Shown here in pieces: positions 9,846 to 21,253 of a DNA stretch of 64,000 bases. The translations under genes were made by a program, and so were the position numbers. This stretch comes from Favolaschia claudopus (lineage: Eukaryota; Basidiomycota; Agaricomycetes; Agaricales; Mycenaceae): the NCBI GenBank assembly GCA_037176885.1, contig JAWWNJ010000031.1, positions 1,240,001 through 1,304,000 on the forward strand, given 5' to 3'. How positions within the stretch are numbered: position 1 is the stretch's first letter; every line of letters begins with the position of its first letter. The notes under the pieces were generated by a model. That model ran no database searches, had not been told where the DNA came from, and saw only the letters and a program-made list of their open reading frames with translations.

Positions 9846-11345
9846 ATGAACGAGTCCGAGTCTATTCCCTTGCGTCCTTCGCCTGCTTTTTCAACAACAT
9901 CTACGCCCGTAAAAACTGCTTCTTCGTCCTCCCAAGCCTATATACTCTCCATCGCATCGCTACCGACTTATTACGCCGCTTCTGCATCCGCACCTTCCAA
10001 CGCAATCGATTTATTCGATAAAACTTCGTTGTCAGGCGTTCAGACTCTCCCTGGCCATGAAATAGGAACCACATCTCTGTGCTCTGTAAATTCCATCGCC
10101 AGCGTATCGCGGCCTTGTCTCGTTTCTTCTGGTCTCGACGGAAGCATCAGGGTATGGGATGAACGAACAAATTCTTACAGCATCAAAAGTGAGGAAGCAC
10201 ACGTCTAAAAACTCAGCGGTCTTTTGACCACTCATAAGTTGCCATTTTTAAGTGACAAATCTCGGGCAAAACACAGGCATCTTATGCTGTGATGTCTCGC
10301 AGGACGGGTTGACCGTGGCTGGAGGTACACAGCTGCAGGGCGAAGATGCGCACATAGTTTATTGGTCAGTTTGATTCCAGTTATTTGTCTATGAATCTTA
10401 GCTGAATCTTTGCAGGGATCCAAGGCAGCCCGCAGCGCCTCTGCGAACTCACAGTTCTACGCACTCAGACGACGTTACTGTTGTTAGCTTCTCTCCCGAT
10501 TCTCCAAATCTCCTTCTGTCTGCATCAACGGATGGCCTGATAAGTACATCAACGGCTGACGAGAACGATGAAGACGAGGCCGTGGTTCACGTAGGGTCTT
10601 GGAACACGAGTGTCTCGCAGGCGGGTTGGATACACACCTCTGCAGGTGCCAAAATATGGGCGCACAGCGATATGGAAACATTCAGCACCTGGTCTGACGA
10701 GGTAAGTACACACATTCAACCATTCACAATCAAACCGTTGAATGAATTTTGCCAGCTTGACCTGCTACAAACTCAAGATATTCGTGCTCCCTCGCTTCAT
10801 AATCACACTCAACACGAATGGCTCACGGACTATCTCATAACCTGCCACTCAAGCGCAGCCTCAGCAGATCTTCAAGTTTTCGTGGGGTCAAATCAGTCAG
10901 TATCTTCCTGCTTCCCCTCCGTCATTAATTGAACAGTGACTACACAGAGGAGATTTCGCGTTGTTGGCAAACACCGATCTGTCCACCCCATCTTCGCCTT
11001 GGTCGTTGTGTAACACATGGACGGATGGGCACGCTGGCATCGTCCGTTCTCTCCTTTGGGACGAACAGGTCTAAATTGTTTTATTTTTCTTGTAATCCTT
11101 GCTCATATGTATTGTAGAATCAAACCCTGGTCTCGGGGGGCGAAGATGGCAAAATCAACATGTGGTCACTGCCTGTTTCCCCCCCTAGCGACGGTGCCAT
11201 GGAAGTGGATTCACTCTCACCAGGTCGGAAGCGGGACAAACGGGACATGGATTGGGAAGATGAGCATGTCGGTTCTTTTTTTTACCATTGCAGGGATAAA
11301 CCTGATCTGACCGCTTCTCAGGAGGGAAAACGCGCTCGACGATGA
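9846..11345 (+). CDS. WD40-repeat protein, WDR89-like
   Basis: Six exons: 9846-10188, 10277-10364, 10416-10701, 10756-10895, 10948-11068, 11118-11345; 401 aa, close to WDR89 (about 390 aa). WD-type strands are visible: LVSSGLDGSIRVWDERT, EDAHIVYWDPRQPAAPL, NLLLSASTDGLIS, and the last blade TLVSGGEDGKINMWS, followed by a basic tail (KRDKRD, GKRARR). The ISTSTADENDEDEAVVHVGSW-type insert is the family's hallmark where one blade departs from the WD pattern. WDR89 function is poorly known; the fold indicates a scaffold. Its stop lies only 32 bp from the stop of the convergent MSS1 gene, so their 3' UTRs must overlap. A short pyrimidine-rich run in the last exon resembles an intron but the open frame reads through it. 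Confidence 0.85.
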
Positions 11346-11377
11346 TTCCATTTTCGTTTCGTTGATGTTGTATTCTT

Positions 11378-13317
11378 TCATTTGCCTATGCAAAAATCTC
11401 TGAACAGAGCATCCAACACGTCTTCTACATCTATGATCCCTGAGACCTTGCCTACAGCTTTCGCCGCATACCTCAGCTCCTCCGCACCAAGAACAATCTC
11501 GTCCGCAGCTGCAAGAAATCAGCGAACGTTCCACAAAAGACAGATGCTCGCCTACATGTCGCTAGAAACGCGTTAATGAATCGAGCGGCTGATTCCAGAT
11601 GTACCCGATGTCGAGCGTGGGTGATGACTGGTGTCTGGTTCGCTTCACCGTCGTCGTTAAGCTCGTACCTGTGATCGCCATCAATGCATATTTCGAGGTA
11701 ATTCTCAGAATTCTCACTTTCGCTTCAGAGCTGCCGCAAAGCCGGCCAGAAATTCAGTGGTGCCCTCGCCGCTCTTCAAGCTCGTCGTCCATCTATGAGT
11801 ACCCTCGAGACGCGACGCCGTGTCGCCATTACGAATGAGATCGCTCTTGTTGAATAAAACGAATGTTTCGTCGGTAATTAGTGGCTTGACTGAAGAGGGG
11901 AATTCCAGATCGTCCAAATCCTCGCACGACACTACACATAATGCGAGATCTGCGGCTTGAATCCTGGCCACGAGGCAATTGAGTGCTGAATTGAAAACAT
12001 TAGAATGAACACCGAAAACATACGCATTTCTTGCGCGCTCCACGCCGATTCGTTCAACTGGGTCGGTGGTCTTTCGAAGGCCCGCAGTGTCCGAGACGAT
12101 AACAGGGATTCCGCCGAGATCGAGCGAGAGTTCCAGGATATCTCGCGTGGTGCCCGGGACTGGGGTTACAATAGCGGCTTCGCGCTGAGCTGGAATCGTT
12201 CCAAGAGTCAAAGGACTATCGGGCCGTATGATTCAATCGAAGGAGAGGTACCTAGAAAGTTGAGGAGGCTACTTTTCCCCGCGTTTGGTGGTCCGAATAT
12301 TGTTAGACGGAGACCGGTCCGCATTATCTCGCCACGTCGACTATCCTGGAGGTAAGACTGGATTGTTCTTCTGAGTTCGATTGCGCGGTTTCTGGCTATT
12401 TCCGAATCAATACAGTCAGCGAAAAGTAGAAGACCTGAACACCAACCTTCTTCGTAAACACCTTCCTCGAGGTCTTCATCCTCGCCAAAATCAATGAGAG
12501 CTTCTAGCTTAGCTAGACAGCCGATAATTTCTGTTCTGAGTCTCTCGAATAAATCCCTTGTAGCTCCCTGTGCACTTTATTAAGCCTAAGAATCGGGTCA
12601 CAAGGCAAAGACGGAGCTCACCTACCCCGACGGCTTTGAGAGCCAAGCGTCGTTGACCCTCGGTCTCAGCGTCAATGAGATCTTTGAGACCCTCAACCTG
12701 CGTCAGATCCAGTCTACCTCCTTCGAACGCACGCCGCGTGAATTCACCAGGTTCAGCAGGCCGGCAATACGGTAATTGCGAAAGCGCCTCCAGAACAGAG
12801 GAAATAATTGCGCGTCCAGAATGTATGTGCAATTCAAGAACGTCTTCAGTTGTGAATGATTTTGGACCTGTAAAAGTCAACAAATGAACCAAATGTGTCT
12901 CAACCTGGTTCTACCTTTGAAAAATACAGCCAGACCTTCGTCGAGCACTCCACCTGTTTTAGGATTGATGATTCGACACCGCTCCATTTTCCAAGGTTCT
13001 GGAATGCGTTTACGACTTTTAACAAGCTGCGACCAGACGCGTAATGCATTTTGACCAGAGACGCGTATTACCGCGACCCCAGCTTTTCCCGGGGGCGTCG
13101 AAAGCGCGTAAATAGTAGACCGTTGAGCATATGAGAAAACCGGCTGCCCGCGTTCTTGTGCCGAATTTGAACCCACAGATCTTACCGCGAAATAAGGTGA
13201 GATCGCGGGGCAGTGCTGATGCTGTCTGGACAGGACGCAGGAATTTCCTGATGGAATAGGGCCGGGCCTAAAAGGTGAGCGAGAGTGTTGGACGGCCTTT
13301 GCGAACGCCCGCCGCAT
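11378..13317 (-). CDS. MSS1: Mitochondrial tRNA modification GTPase MnmE/Mss1
   Basis: Eight exons: 13317-12915, 12867-12626, 12567-12447, 12395-12252, 12189-12024, 11963-11718, 11668-11556, 11508-11378; 521 aa (yeast Mss1 526). With the Mto1/GidA partner it makes the 5-carboxymethylaminomethyl-type modification at wobble uridine of mitochondrial tRNAs. The basic N-terminus ([19 protein letters not shown]) fits a matrix targeting signal. Then come the folate-binding TrmE N-domain ([33 protein letters not shown]), the G domain with G1 [10 protein letters not shown]2 TTRD, G3 DTAGLR and G4 NKSD, and the invariant C-terminal CIGK. The start at 13317 is the first ATG in frame; upstream frame lacks ATG. 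Shares a 181-bp divergent spacer with CNB1. Confidence 0.96.
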
Positions 13318-13498
13318 TTTTGTTTGGGCGGTGCTCGACGATGGTGGTAGCGTCCAGCAGAACGCGTCGACCAAATCGTTCCGGTGTGCCGAACTGGCCA
13401 CGTGCGATTTCCCACCCTGCTTTGCCTCTTGTGCTTTGGACTCGTCTTCTCAACCTCTCGCCGCCCCCTGAAATTCCCTTGTATCTCTTGTTGCAGCC
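13318..13498. promoter_or_regulatory. Compact divergent promoter between MSS1 and CNB1
   Basis: Only 181 bp separate the two start codons, so both 5' UTRs and core promoters must lie here. The segment is GC-rich with pyrimidine runs near the CNB1 side (ctttgcctcttgtgctttgg) and no obvious TATA box. Bidirectional use is inferred from spacing only. Confidence 0.55.
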
Positions 13499-14402
13499 AT
13501 GGGGCAGACTTGTTCGTCCTATTAACCGCTACGTTGTCTCTATATTACAGCTCATTTTACGGTACAGCATCCGCCGCGTTTATGGAGGATATGGAGAGGC
13601 GGTCAAACTGTATGTTTTCATTTCCGCGCTCGTTCTTGGCGCTACCTCTGACTTTCATTTAGTCACGCAACCAGAACTTGAACGATTGAAGAAACGTTTT
13701 ATGAAACTAGATGTGTAGGTACCGTTTAGACTCCCGCGAAACATACACTGGAACTCGACGACTTTTCTACAAGTGACGGCTCCGGATCCATCGATCGCGA
13801 GGAATTCCTACAAATACCACAGATAGCCACAAACCCTCTCGCCTCTCGCATGATCGCCATCTTCGATGAGGAGTACGCGTCGTCCTCATTCTCGCGAATC
13901 CAATCTCACCTTTGTATTAGCGGTGGAGGGACCGTCGATTTCCAGGAATTTGTTGGGGGACTGAGCGCTTTTAGCAGCAGGGGAGGCCGAGAAGAGAAGC
14001 TAAAGTGTGAGCATATGCCTCTTTGGAGCCGCCGACATGTCTTGAACGCCCCACCCATTTCAGTCGCGTTCAAGGTATACGATGTCGACCGAGACGGGTT
14101 CATCTCCAATGGCGAGCTATTCCTGGTCTTGAAGATGATGGTGGGCAATAACTTGAAGGTACGCCACTCCGCCAAGTGTCTTTGACCCTCCACCTCACCG
14201 TCGACACAGGATCAACAATTGCAACAAATTGTTGACAAAACAATCATGGAGGCAGATCAGGATGGCGACGGGAAGTTAAATTTTGAAGAGTTTGCTCAAA
14301 TGGTGTCCAATACCGTGCGTAAAGCTGACTGCATCTTGCTGCGTTTGGCTGAACCTCTTCCAGGATATTGTCAAGCAGATGACGCTAGAAGACTTATTTT
14401 GA
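13499..14402 (+). CDS. CNB1: Calcineurin regulatory subunit B
   Basis: Eight exons: 13499-13515, 13551-13609, 13663-13714, 13774-13872, 13921-14006, 14064-14158, 14210-14314, 14364-14402; 183 aa. It is the Ca2+-sensing subunit of the phosphatase calcineurin. MGQ at the N-terminus provides the N-myristoylation glycine. Four EF-hands are visible: [36 protein letters not shown] and [12 protein letters not shown], with the family blocks [15 protein letters not shown] and [16 protein letters not shown], ending MTLEDLF. The first intron is only 35 nt. Exons are extremely short, so no single open frame shows the gene. Acts in calcium signalling and stress responses in fungi. Confidence 0.97.
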
Positions 14403-15005
14403 AACGATGGACATTTTCCCTCTTTTTTTTCCGCTCTTGCTCTGCTCATACCCTCATCCCTATCCCCCCACGGTCGCTGTTTTCCCTTGTCTCTGCCATT
14501 CATTCTTATCTTTGATTACTGCATATCGGCGACTGGTCTGTATCGAAAAGGAACTAATCTTGTATACGAATGACCATTCATCCCAAGTCCGAGGAAAGGT
14601 GTGATGCATTGAATTAACAACGAGGGTGCGGGGTGATATACTCTAACAAACGTATGAGGGGTACATACACGGTACAAAAAGTGATTCCAAGAGTACAATA
14701 CTGGGGTGATCTAAGAGTTTGTGCAGTTAGTGTGAGATATACATATATGCGGAAGTGAGGAACGAAGGGAAGTCGGCGCGCTTTGAGTCGGGAACTGAGA
14801 TCGCAGAGGAACGATACAGGGCGGCAACCGAAGCCATTAAGTTCGACGATTTCAATCATCGGAAGCGCACAGTCAGTCGTGTGCACCGTTGTTACAATAT
14901 AAACCGAGTTGCGAGGAGGACCGACAGGGGATCATGGTAGGGAAGAGGCAAGAAGCAGCAGCAAAGACTGGATGTCATTGTCAAGGTGCTGTGTGCCTGT
15001 TCCGA
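14403..15005. other. Intergenic, convergent 3' regions
   Basis: Six hundred bases between the CNB1 stop and the stop of the minus-strand low-complexity gene. It contains pyrimidine-rich sequence just after CNB1 (14410-14520), consistent with a 3' UTR, and no supported gene. Confidence 0.6.
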
Positions 15006-15700
15006 TTATCTGTCGAATGAGGAGGTAGCAGCCACAAATAACGCGTGCTTGTCTAAGGAGAGAGGGTTCTGTGCTGTGTTCTGATGCTGGAAGGTGGAGT
15101 GCACAAAGAATGGAGATTGCGAGGAGGGAAATGCTGCTTGTGAGAATACGGAGGGGGGAGAGGCGCCATAATTTTGCGCAGCTTGTAGCTGCGCAATATA
15201 GAAGGGATCCGTGGTCGTAAACAGGGAAGTGTCAGGCGCAGCAGGGTAGGGTGAAGCAGCCTGCGGCGAGCGCGGGGAGGATTTGGATGACACCGGTGAA
15301 GACATAGCAGAGGGAATGAGCAGGTCCTCAACCATCTTTTCGTCCTCTTCCATCTCATCACGGACCTGTTGGGACTCAGAGTTCCGGCGAAGAGGCTCTG
15401 TGTGATGCGAAGCATCAACGACCGCCAAAGGACTCCAACTGAAGCTGGCAGACGGTGTGCGCCCGGTGGGTGTATTGCACGGCTGGTCGTAGTCGTGTGT
15501 GCGTTGTGGAGTGGAGGACGACGCGAGGGATTGAGCGAACAAAGCTTGTGCTAATTGAACCTGGAGTACAATTATTGTAAATAGTACATGAGCGAAAAGC
15601 AGCTCAGTTGACTAACCTGTAATGCTGCCAAGTCGATAGCTTCTTGACCGACATGGCTTGAAGACAGGGATGCGCACAAGTCGTCCATGGGGACGTTCAT
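15006..15700 (-). CDS. Low-complexity Ser/Pro/Gln-rich protein, unknown
   Basis: Two exons: 15700-15617 and 15560-15006; 212 aa. Exon 1 encodes MNVPMDDLCASLSSSHVG followed by a short amphipathic helix that crosses the intron (AIDLAALQVQLAQALFAQSLA). The remainder is intrinsically disordered: Ser/Thr/Pro-rich (SSPVSSKSSPRSPQAASPYP), an acidic patch (EMEEDEKMVEDLL), and a Phe/Gln-rich segment (FFVHSTFQHQNTAQ). SP dipeptides suggest proline-directed phosphorylation sites, which is inference. Not recognised; resembles unnamed Agaricomycete hypothetical proteins that carry one conserved N-terminal helix. Confidence 0.7.
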
Positions 15701-18700
15701 TTAGCGATAAAGACGAAAAGATGATGCAAAAGGCGGCGCAAGGGGAAACGGGCGCAAGTGAGGGGTGGAGAAAGAAAGAAGAGTCTATGGGATGGTATAT
15801 GGACAGTCGTGAAGGAGCGCAGATGAAAGGAAGAAAAGACGGCGATCTATGAACCCAAAGACAGGCCAAGATAGCTCGGCCCGGACCCGGCCAGAGTTCC
15901 GGCTCCGATCCGTGCCGATGCTAGGCCATTCCGGACCACATTCAGCCAATCCCTGCTCTTCTTTGCCATCTTCCATTTCGCGCGGAATATTCACAAGCCC
16001 ACAGCGTCAAAACATAGACCGGTGACACTGCATGTCCTCGGCAGGAAAGATAGCCGTATTCATTCTTTTTTTTTCAGAACCTCCGATGCAGATTGCCCCA
16101 CTCCATCTCGAGGAGCCCACAAGACGTCAGAAGACCTGGGGTAACTATCCCTCCTATTTTCTGCGTCTCCGTCGCAGATGCACCGCAAACTAGCGGTAAA
16201 GCTTCCGGTATTCATTGCATCAATTTTGGCACCTGCCAATTCAGGGCAAATACATACTGTCAAGGCCGTCACGGTTTCCTTGTCAGGAAAGACATGTTGA
16301 GAGAACACGAAAAGAGAGAAAGATAACCTTCATACTCTGACGAATCAATCGTGAATACGAGCTGAAGAAAGATGTGCAACAACACGTGCAATGATCGTGT
16401 CAGACGACGCCAAATCGCCGAGAAAGTAAGAGGCTATCTCAATGCAACTCCTCCTGGATCAGATATTCGGGTGCAATTATGCCTCCTAAATAATCTGCGG
16501 TTCGCAATCAATAACGGAAGGAAAGGGGGTACTGACAGCGACATAAGAGCAAACGCGGAAAACACGTTTTTTCGGATTCCGACTTGTCGAGATCCGCCGG
16601 AATTGCTGGAGATCCAGCTCAAGTCCCCGTATGGCGCTTTTCCCTTTGCAGAATGCATGAAGGAAGCCATGTGAGCTGCATACGATGTGATTCAATTGAC
16701 AAGGGAACCGGAGAGTAGAGCGTGTTCAACCAGGCACAAGGGTTTGCCGGACCGGACGTCGATATCATGGATGTTGCAGGGTATGCGTGCATGGACGGCT
16801 GTTCGGATTTGCAGTTGTGAAGGATAAGTTTGGAGCAGGTGATGGACACAGTAATGTCAAGAGCACTTCGGAGAAGTTGTCGTAGTTCAGAATTCTCGCT
16901 CTGAGTTTCAAGTTTAGCCTTCACGCAAACGCGAAAGTGGTTTTGTATTCCCATCAATTATCGCCGCACTGAGGCCAGAGATACTTGTTCCAAACGCCCA
17001 GCTTTGCATCGGCCAAAAGAATACAGAGTGAGAGAACATGCATCATTGGAAACTTGAGAAGAGTTGGGTCCTGGTTGAGTTCAAGTTGAGTCAGTGAACT
17101 TCGGATTTATCAATTGCTTGTCTAAGCTTGGCACGGACATTGATGCCAACGAAATTCCTCTTTCGGTGTTTCACCTTCAGATGCTGAAAAAGGCAATTTC
17201 TTCTGCTTGCCCAAAAACACCGGTAAAAAGGAGGAGAAGTTGAAGGCTTCATACCTGAAGCAAGGGATCAACAAAAAATGCTGATAATCAGAAGCAGAAG
17301 GCAAGTATTACAGTCTCTTTGATTTGATCAAATTCAGGCAATTTGAAGTTGGCTTCAAGGCTACATACACCATGGCACCAGTATTTCCCTGTCAGGGCTA
17401 TAAAACTCTAAAGATCCATCAAGGTAATATACAAATCATGAACAGCCACTTAAGACAAACTTGTTTCTTCTTATAGTGTTTTGGCAGTATAGCACTATTG
17501 GATGGAAGCCATTCGGTGTTGATATGGGTGTGGCTTGTGTTGAGCACTCTGAAACTATATAATCATGGGGGTGAGGAGTATAGGAAACTAGACAATTTAT
17601 TATTGAACATTGAACATTATATTGCACAGTCATTCACATTGTTGCTCCGACTGCTGTATCTAGCTGATGCTGAATTCTCGGCTCTTGTTCCATTCACGTA
17701 TCTTGGAGATCCTTTGCCATATTTGCACTTGCAAGGCAAGACCTGAGCAGTGCCGCATATGACAACAAGACTACGCTGCCCACCATAAGTTGCTTTTCCC
17801 TTCATCTCTTTGGAACTTGTCCCACTCGAATCTTGTTCATGATCAGTTTGTTCAGACCACTCTCAGTGTTGTAGTGGGCTGCCAAACTTCAAATCTCCAT
17901 CGGGGCAGATATATTCAAATCAATCCCTTTTTGTACAGAACAAGTGAGATATGACTTTAGCCAGGATTGAAAGTGCTTTGATATTTTCATGGCCAAGATA
18001 GAAAGTATCCGACCCCACAATAGGCCTCGCATTGAGGAGAGGTAAGTTGTCACATATGATGTCACATTGAGGTGTCACACTACCAGACGCTCAAGGAGCA
18101 CTTGCTTCCATCATTTCTTACCTGAACTCATGTGGGTCAGATCAACCTGGTCCATAGGAGCACACACTCCTTGGAAGTCTGGGAATTTTGTGAAGCGCAC
18201 AAGTGATATTTGTTGGCAGGCCAACCTGTCTATTCCAATCTGTATTTTAACAGCGAAAAGCCTTGATGGGATGAGCACTGCAATTGTAATATATAGTGTG
18301 CAGTCCTGTATGAGTGGCTATATATCTATAGCCAGGCATGGCATCTTATAGCCCGTAGGCTTGTACCCAGATAATCAAGCTTTGGATGAAAGCAAATGCC
18401 TTCCTACTTCAAACAGCCATTCGTTGGCTATCTATGTTCTTTCAACTTTGAGCTCAGTCAATTCTTGACCTCTCAGTACTATCTTGGCATGCTGAATGGT
18501 CTTCACAACAGTGAATTTGCCGATGTGTTGCCTACACAGTGCAGGCTGCAAACAACCTCAGGGTTGACCGAATAGCCGCAAAATTGTTCAAACATTCAAA
18601 ACTCACCTTCAACCATCTGCTTGCAGCTAAAAGTAAACCTCTCTCAGCTTAGGAAGTGCATTAATCACGTCTGAAAAATTGTACAACTGTACAAGCCCCA

Positions 18701-19612
18701 TATACATACGCCTGCAAAAAGAGCTGTACTGTGCCGTAGAGCCTCACGAGTTAGCTTTTACAGTTGCAGTTACGTGCAGACAAACCCCACTAGACCCTGT
18801 AAAGTGTACGAGCCTTATCAGATACACCTGAGTGGCAATCAATTGTTGGTGCATTTCAACAAAGGGGATTGGCGTGGGAAATTATGTTTGTTTGACTTGA
18901 CATCAATTGTCAACAAGGTTAACCTTGGACCGCTATTGTCATCTTGGCCTCTTCTTTCACCTCATTCTCTCTCCTTCATTCTTCACAAAAGTAAGTGGCT
19001 CTCATCTCTTGCTATCCAAGCCACTCTCCTGCGATACATTTGCCTCTTCTTGCATTGTTTTGTGTTCTGCTCTTGTAGGGCGTCTTGGAGCGTCTTGGAG
19101 CTGTCTCTTGTTGTTGTTGTGCTCCTTGAGGGCTTGAACGACCATAGATGATGCTCAAGCATCTTCTTTGCAACGGGGATCTCAACTTTCACTTTCATTT
19201 TGGATGAGGGCGGTCGTGACGGCTACATCCTGGTTGGTGTGGACGCACCCGTCGCACTTACTCCCAGCTGCCTCTATGAGCAAACACTTTGTTTCACATT
19301 GCCAAGTGAATTACCCTTGTGATTTCACTTTGTTGTGCGGCCGGAGATTTGGACTGCGTAGTCCAGATGTCGCTGTCTCTGCTTTGTCCACATCTTTGTC
19401 TCAAACTGAGACTGGACCCTTTCACAATTGGTTTCAGCCTCATTTGTCTTTGATTCATTCCTGGTTTTCAACTCCCCTTGCACAAGAACTGAATGCCACT
19501 CAGGTTTTCAGAAATTTTCTTGCCAGGAGGTTGCCCTATGGGTCCATCAGGTACGTCTTCCGTTTTTGGCAATGTATCAGCTGATGTGATTATACTTTAT
19601 CTTCTCCAGAAA
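15701..19612. other. Gene-poor 3.9-kb stretch
   Basis: No gene could be supported here on either strand. Frames are short and do not join through plausible splice sites into a recognisable domain. Sequence from about 17.0 to 19.6 kb is AT-richer than the flanks. The longest frames are plus 16372-16674 (about 100 aa, three Cys), minus 16957-16619, plus 18067-18351 and plus 19168-19584. They could be decayed mobile-element or gene relics, but no reverse transcriptase, integrase or transposase motif was seen. The final 400 bp is the promoter of the next gene. Confidence 0.5.
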
Positions 19613-21253
19613 ATGACCGTCCGCCGTCAAGAATTGAAGAGTCGGCCACTAGTTTCACTCATGTAAATGCTCCTTCTCAATGATTGAGTATATTGTTTCA
19701 AAGATTTACGAATTTAAAGCATGCCCCGCTCGTTCCGGTGCCTGTCAACACCAACAATGTACTTTTCGGCGACACAGACACAAGTTTGCCACCGCTGCTG
19801 AAACACAAACTCTCCATGAACAAAATCTCTTCGCCGCTGTTCATACCGGACACGCCGCCCCGTATCAAAACTCCAGCCTTGCCAAATTGCCAGGTCACAA
19901 AACCCTCTAGCGCGCAAGGTCCCCACGAGAATACAAACGCGAAATTCGACTGGCAGCAGCATGTTAAATCCCACCCTCCTTCCGACGAATGCCCAGTTGA
20001 ACTTGACGCGTCACCAAACGCGAAAAACGCGTTAATTTCGAGCCGTCGGGGACAATCAACGACATCCGACGATTTACCAACCATTGCTTTCCTGCCCGAA
20101 ATTGTATCGCCCGTGCAGGAAACCAGTATCGCACGCGTTGGATCCGAACGCAGGGACAATGGCAACGACGTTCTGGTTCGATCGGTGCTTTCCACCTCCG
20201 CCCCGTCCATATCCACTTTCACTCTCGTCGCGTCCTCGAGTCGCCCACCTTCCGTTTCCCATTCCGTAGCCCCCACGCCTGTTGGCGCCGCACGTGAATC
20301 AAGCATAGCTCGCCACGAACATGCATCCATCCACCAACGCGAATCACCCGCAGCCCTCCCTCGCCCGCGACGCACGTATAACACCGACGCCGGCGACCAC
20401 CTCCTCCCCCGCGAACGCCATCCCCGCGCGTCCGCATTCGAGGTCGACACTGCGCGGGGGCTGACACTCGCCAGCGTCGGCCGGCTGCGGGGGCCGCCAA
20501 GGGTCGGCGTGGCGAGTGCGGTTGCGTGGATGGAGAGAGTTGGGTTGGGATTGGGATTGGGGATTGCGACAGGGGAGGCGGGGAAGCAGCGGTTGTTTGA
20601 CGAGAAGCAGGATGCGGGGGCACGGGTGGTGCCGAATACGGCGCCGACGGTGGGGTATGTTCGGTTGCTTGAGGAGGCGTTCGGGGCTGGGAATGCGTTG
20701 CGTGGGGAGGGGCCGAAGCCGGAGGGGTTTGTTAGTGGGGAGAGAAATGCGAAGCGGCGCAAGGGGGGCGATGAAGGTGAGAGGGAGGGTACAAGGAAGA
20801 AAAAGCGCCGAAGAGTTGGGGACGGAGACCGTTCCGGTGAGGAGAAGGACCGGCGCAGTACGAGCCGCTCGTCGTGGTCGTCCGCAGCGGCAGTTGAAGT
20901 GGACCCACCGGAACTCGGACAGGATAATCGAGCGCAGGAGTGGATCTCAGAAATTCAAGTTGTCGTAAAAGGAAAGCGACAACTCGTGCGGGAGGTGGGT
21001 CTTGAATTGTTTTTGATCGCGTCTTGTAGAGCTGATTAGATATACTATACAGGATCTCACCTCTCTGTGGGAAACTCTACACGCGATCGCAGACATGAGT
21101 TTGGAAGAAGGACGGGCGTTGGGTGGCGCCGGTCCCAGACTTCGCGAATGCCTTGTGCAACTTGGGAAGTTGGAGGATGAGGCGGTGCCGTTCGGGGATG
21201 AGCATGGTGTGAGAGCGTTGGCGAGAAGAATGGTGAAGCATTGGCCAACGTGA
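19613..21253 (+). CDS. Unknown disordered protein with conserved-looking C-terminal helical domain
   Basis: Three exons: 19613-19662, 19704-20994, 21053-21253; 513 aa. The ATG at 19613 was chosen because splicing the 41-nt intron joins MTVRRQELKSRPLVSLI to TNLKHAPLVPVPVNT in frame. Residues about 20-380 are Ser/Pro/Arg-rich and probably disordered, with a Gly-rich patch (GLGLGIATGEAG) and Lys/Arg clusters suggesting nuclear import (AKRRKGGDE, KKKRRRVGDG). The last 75 residues are helical: EWISEIQVVVKGKRQLVRE, LTSLWETLHAIADMSLEEG, GPRLRECLVQLGKLEDEAV. That tail looks like the conserved part. I do not recognise a named family. A 354-aa open frame on the opposite strand is a by-product of GC-rich codons. 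Confidence 0.75.

Noticed and set aside
11268..11293. Possible small intron in the last exon of the WDR89-like gene
   Set aside because: Only 26 nt and removal would introduce a stop; the frame reads through without it.
19698..20762. 354-aa open frame on the minus strand
   Set aside because: Antisense to a spliced plus-strand gene with coherent exon phases; GC-rich third positions make the opposite strand open. Composition is low-complexity Arg/Ser.
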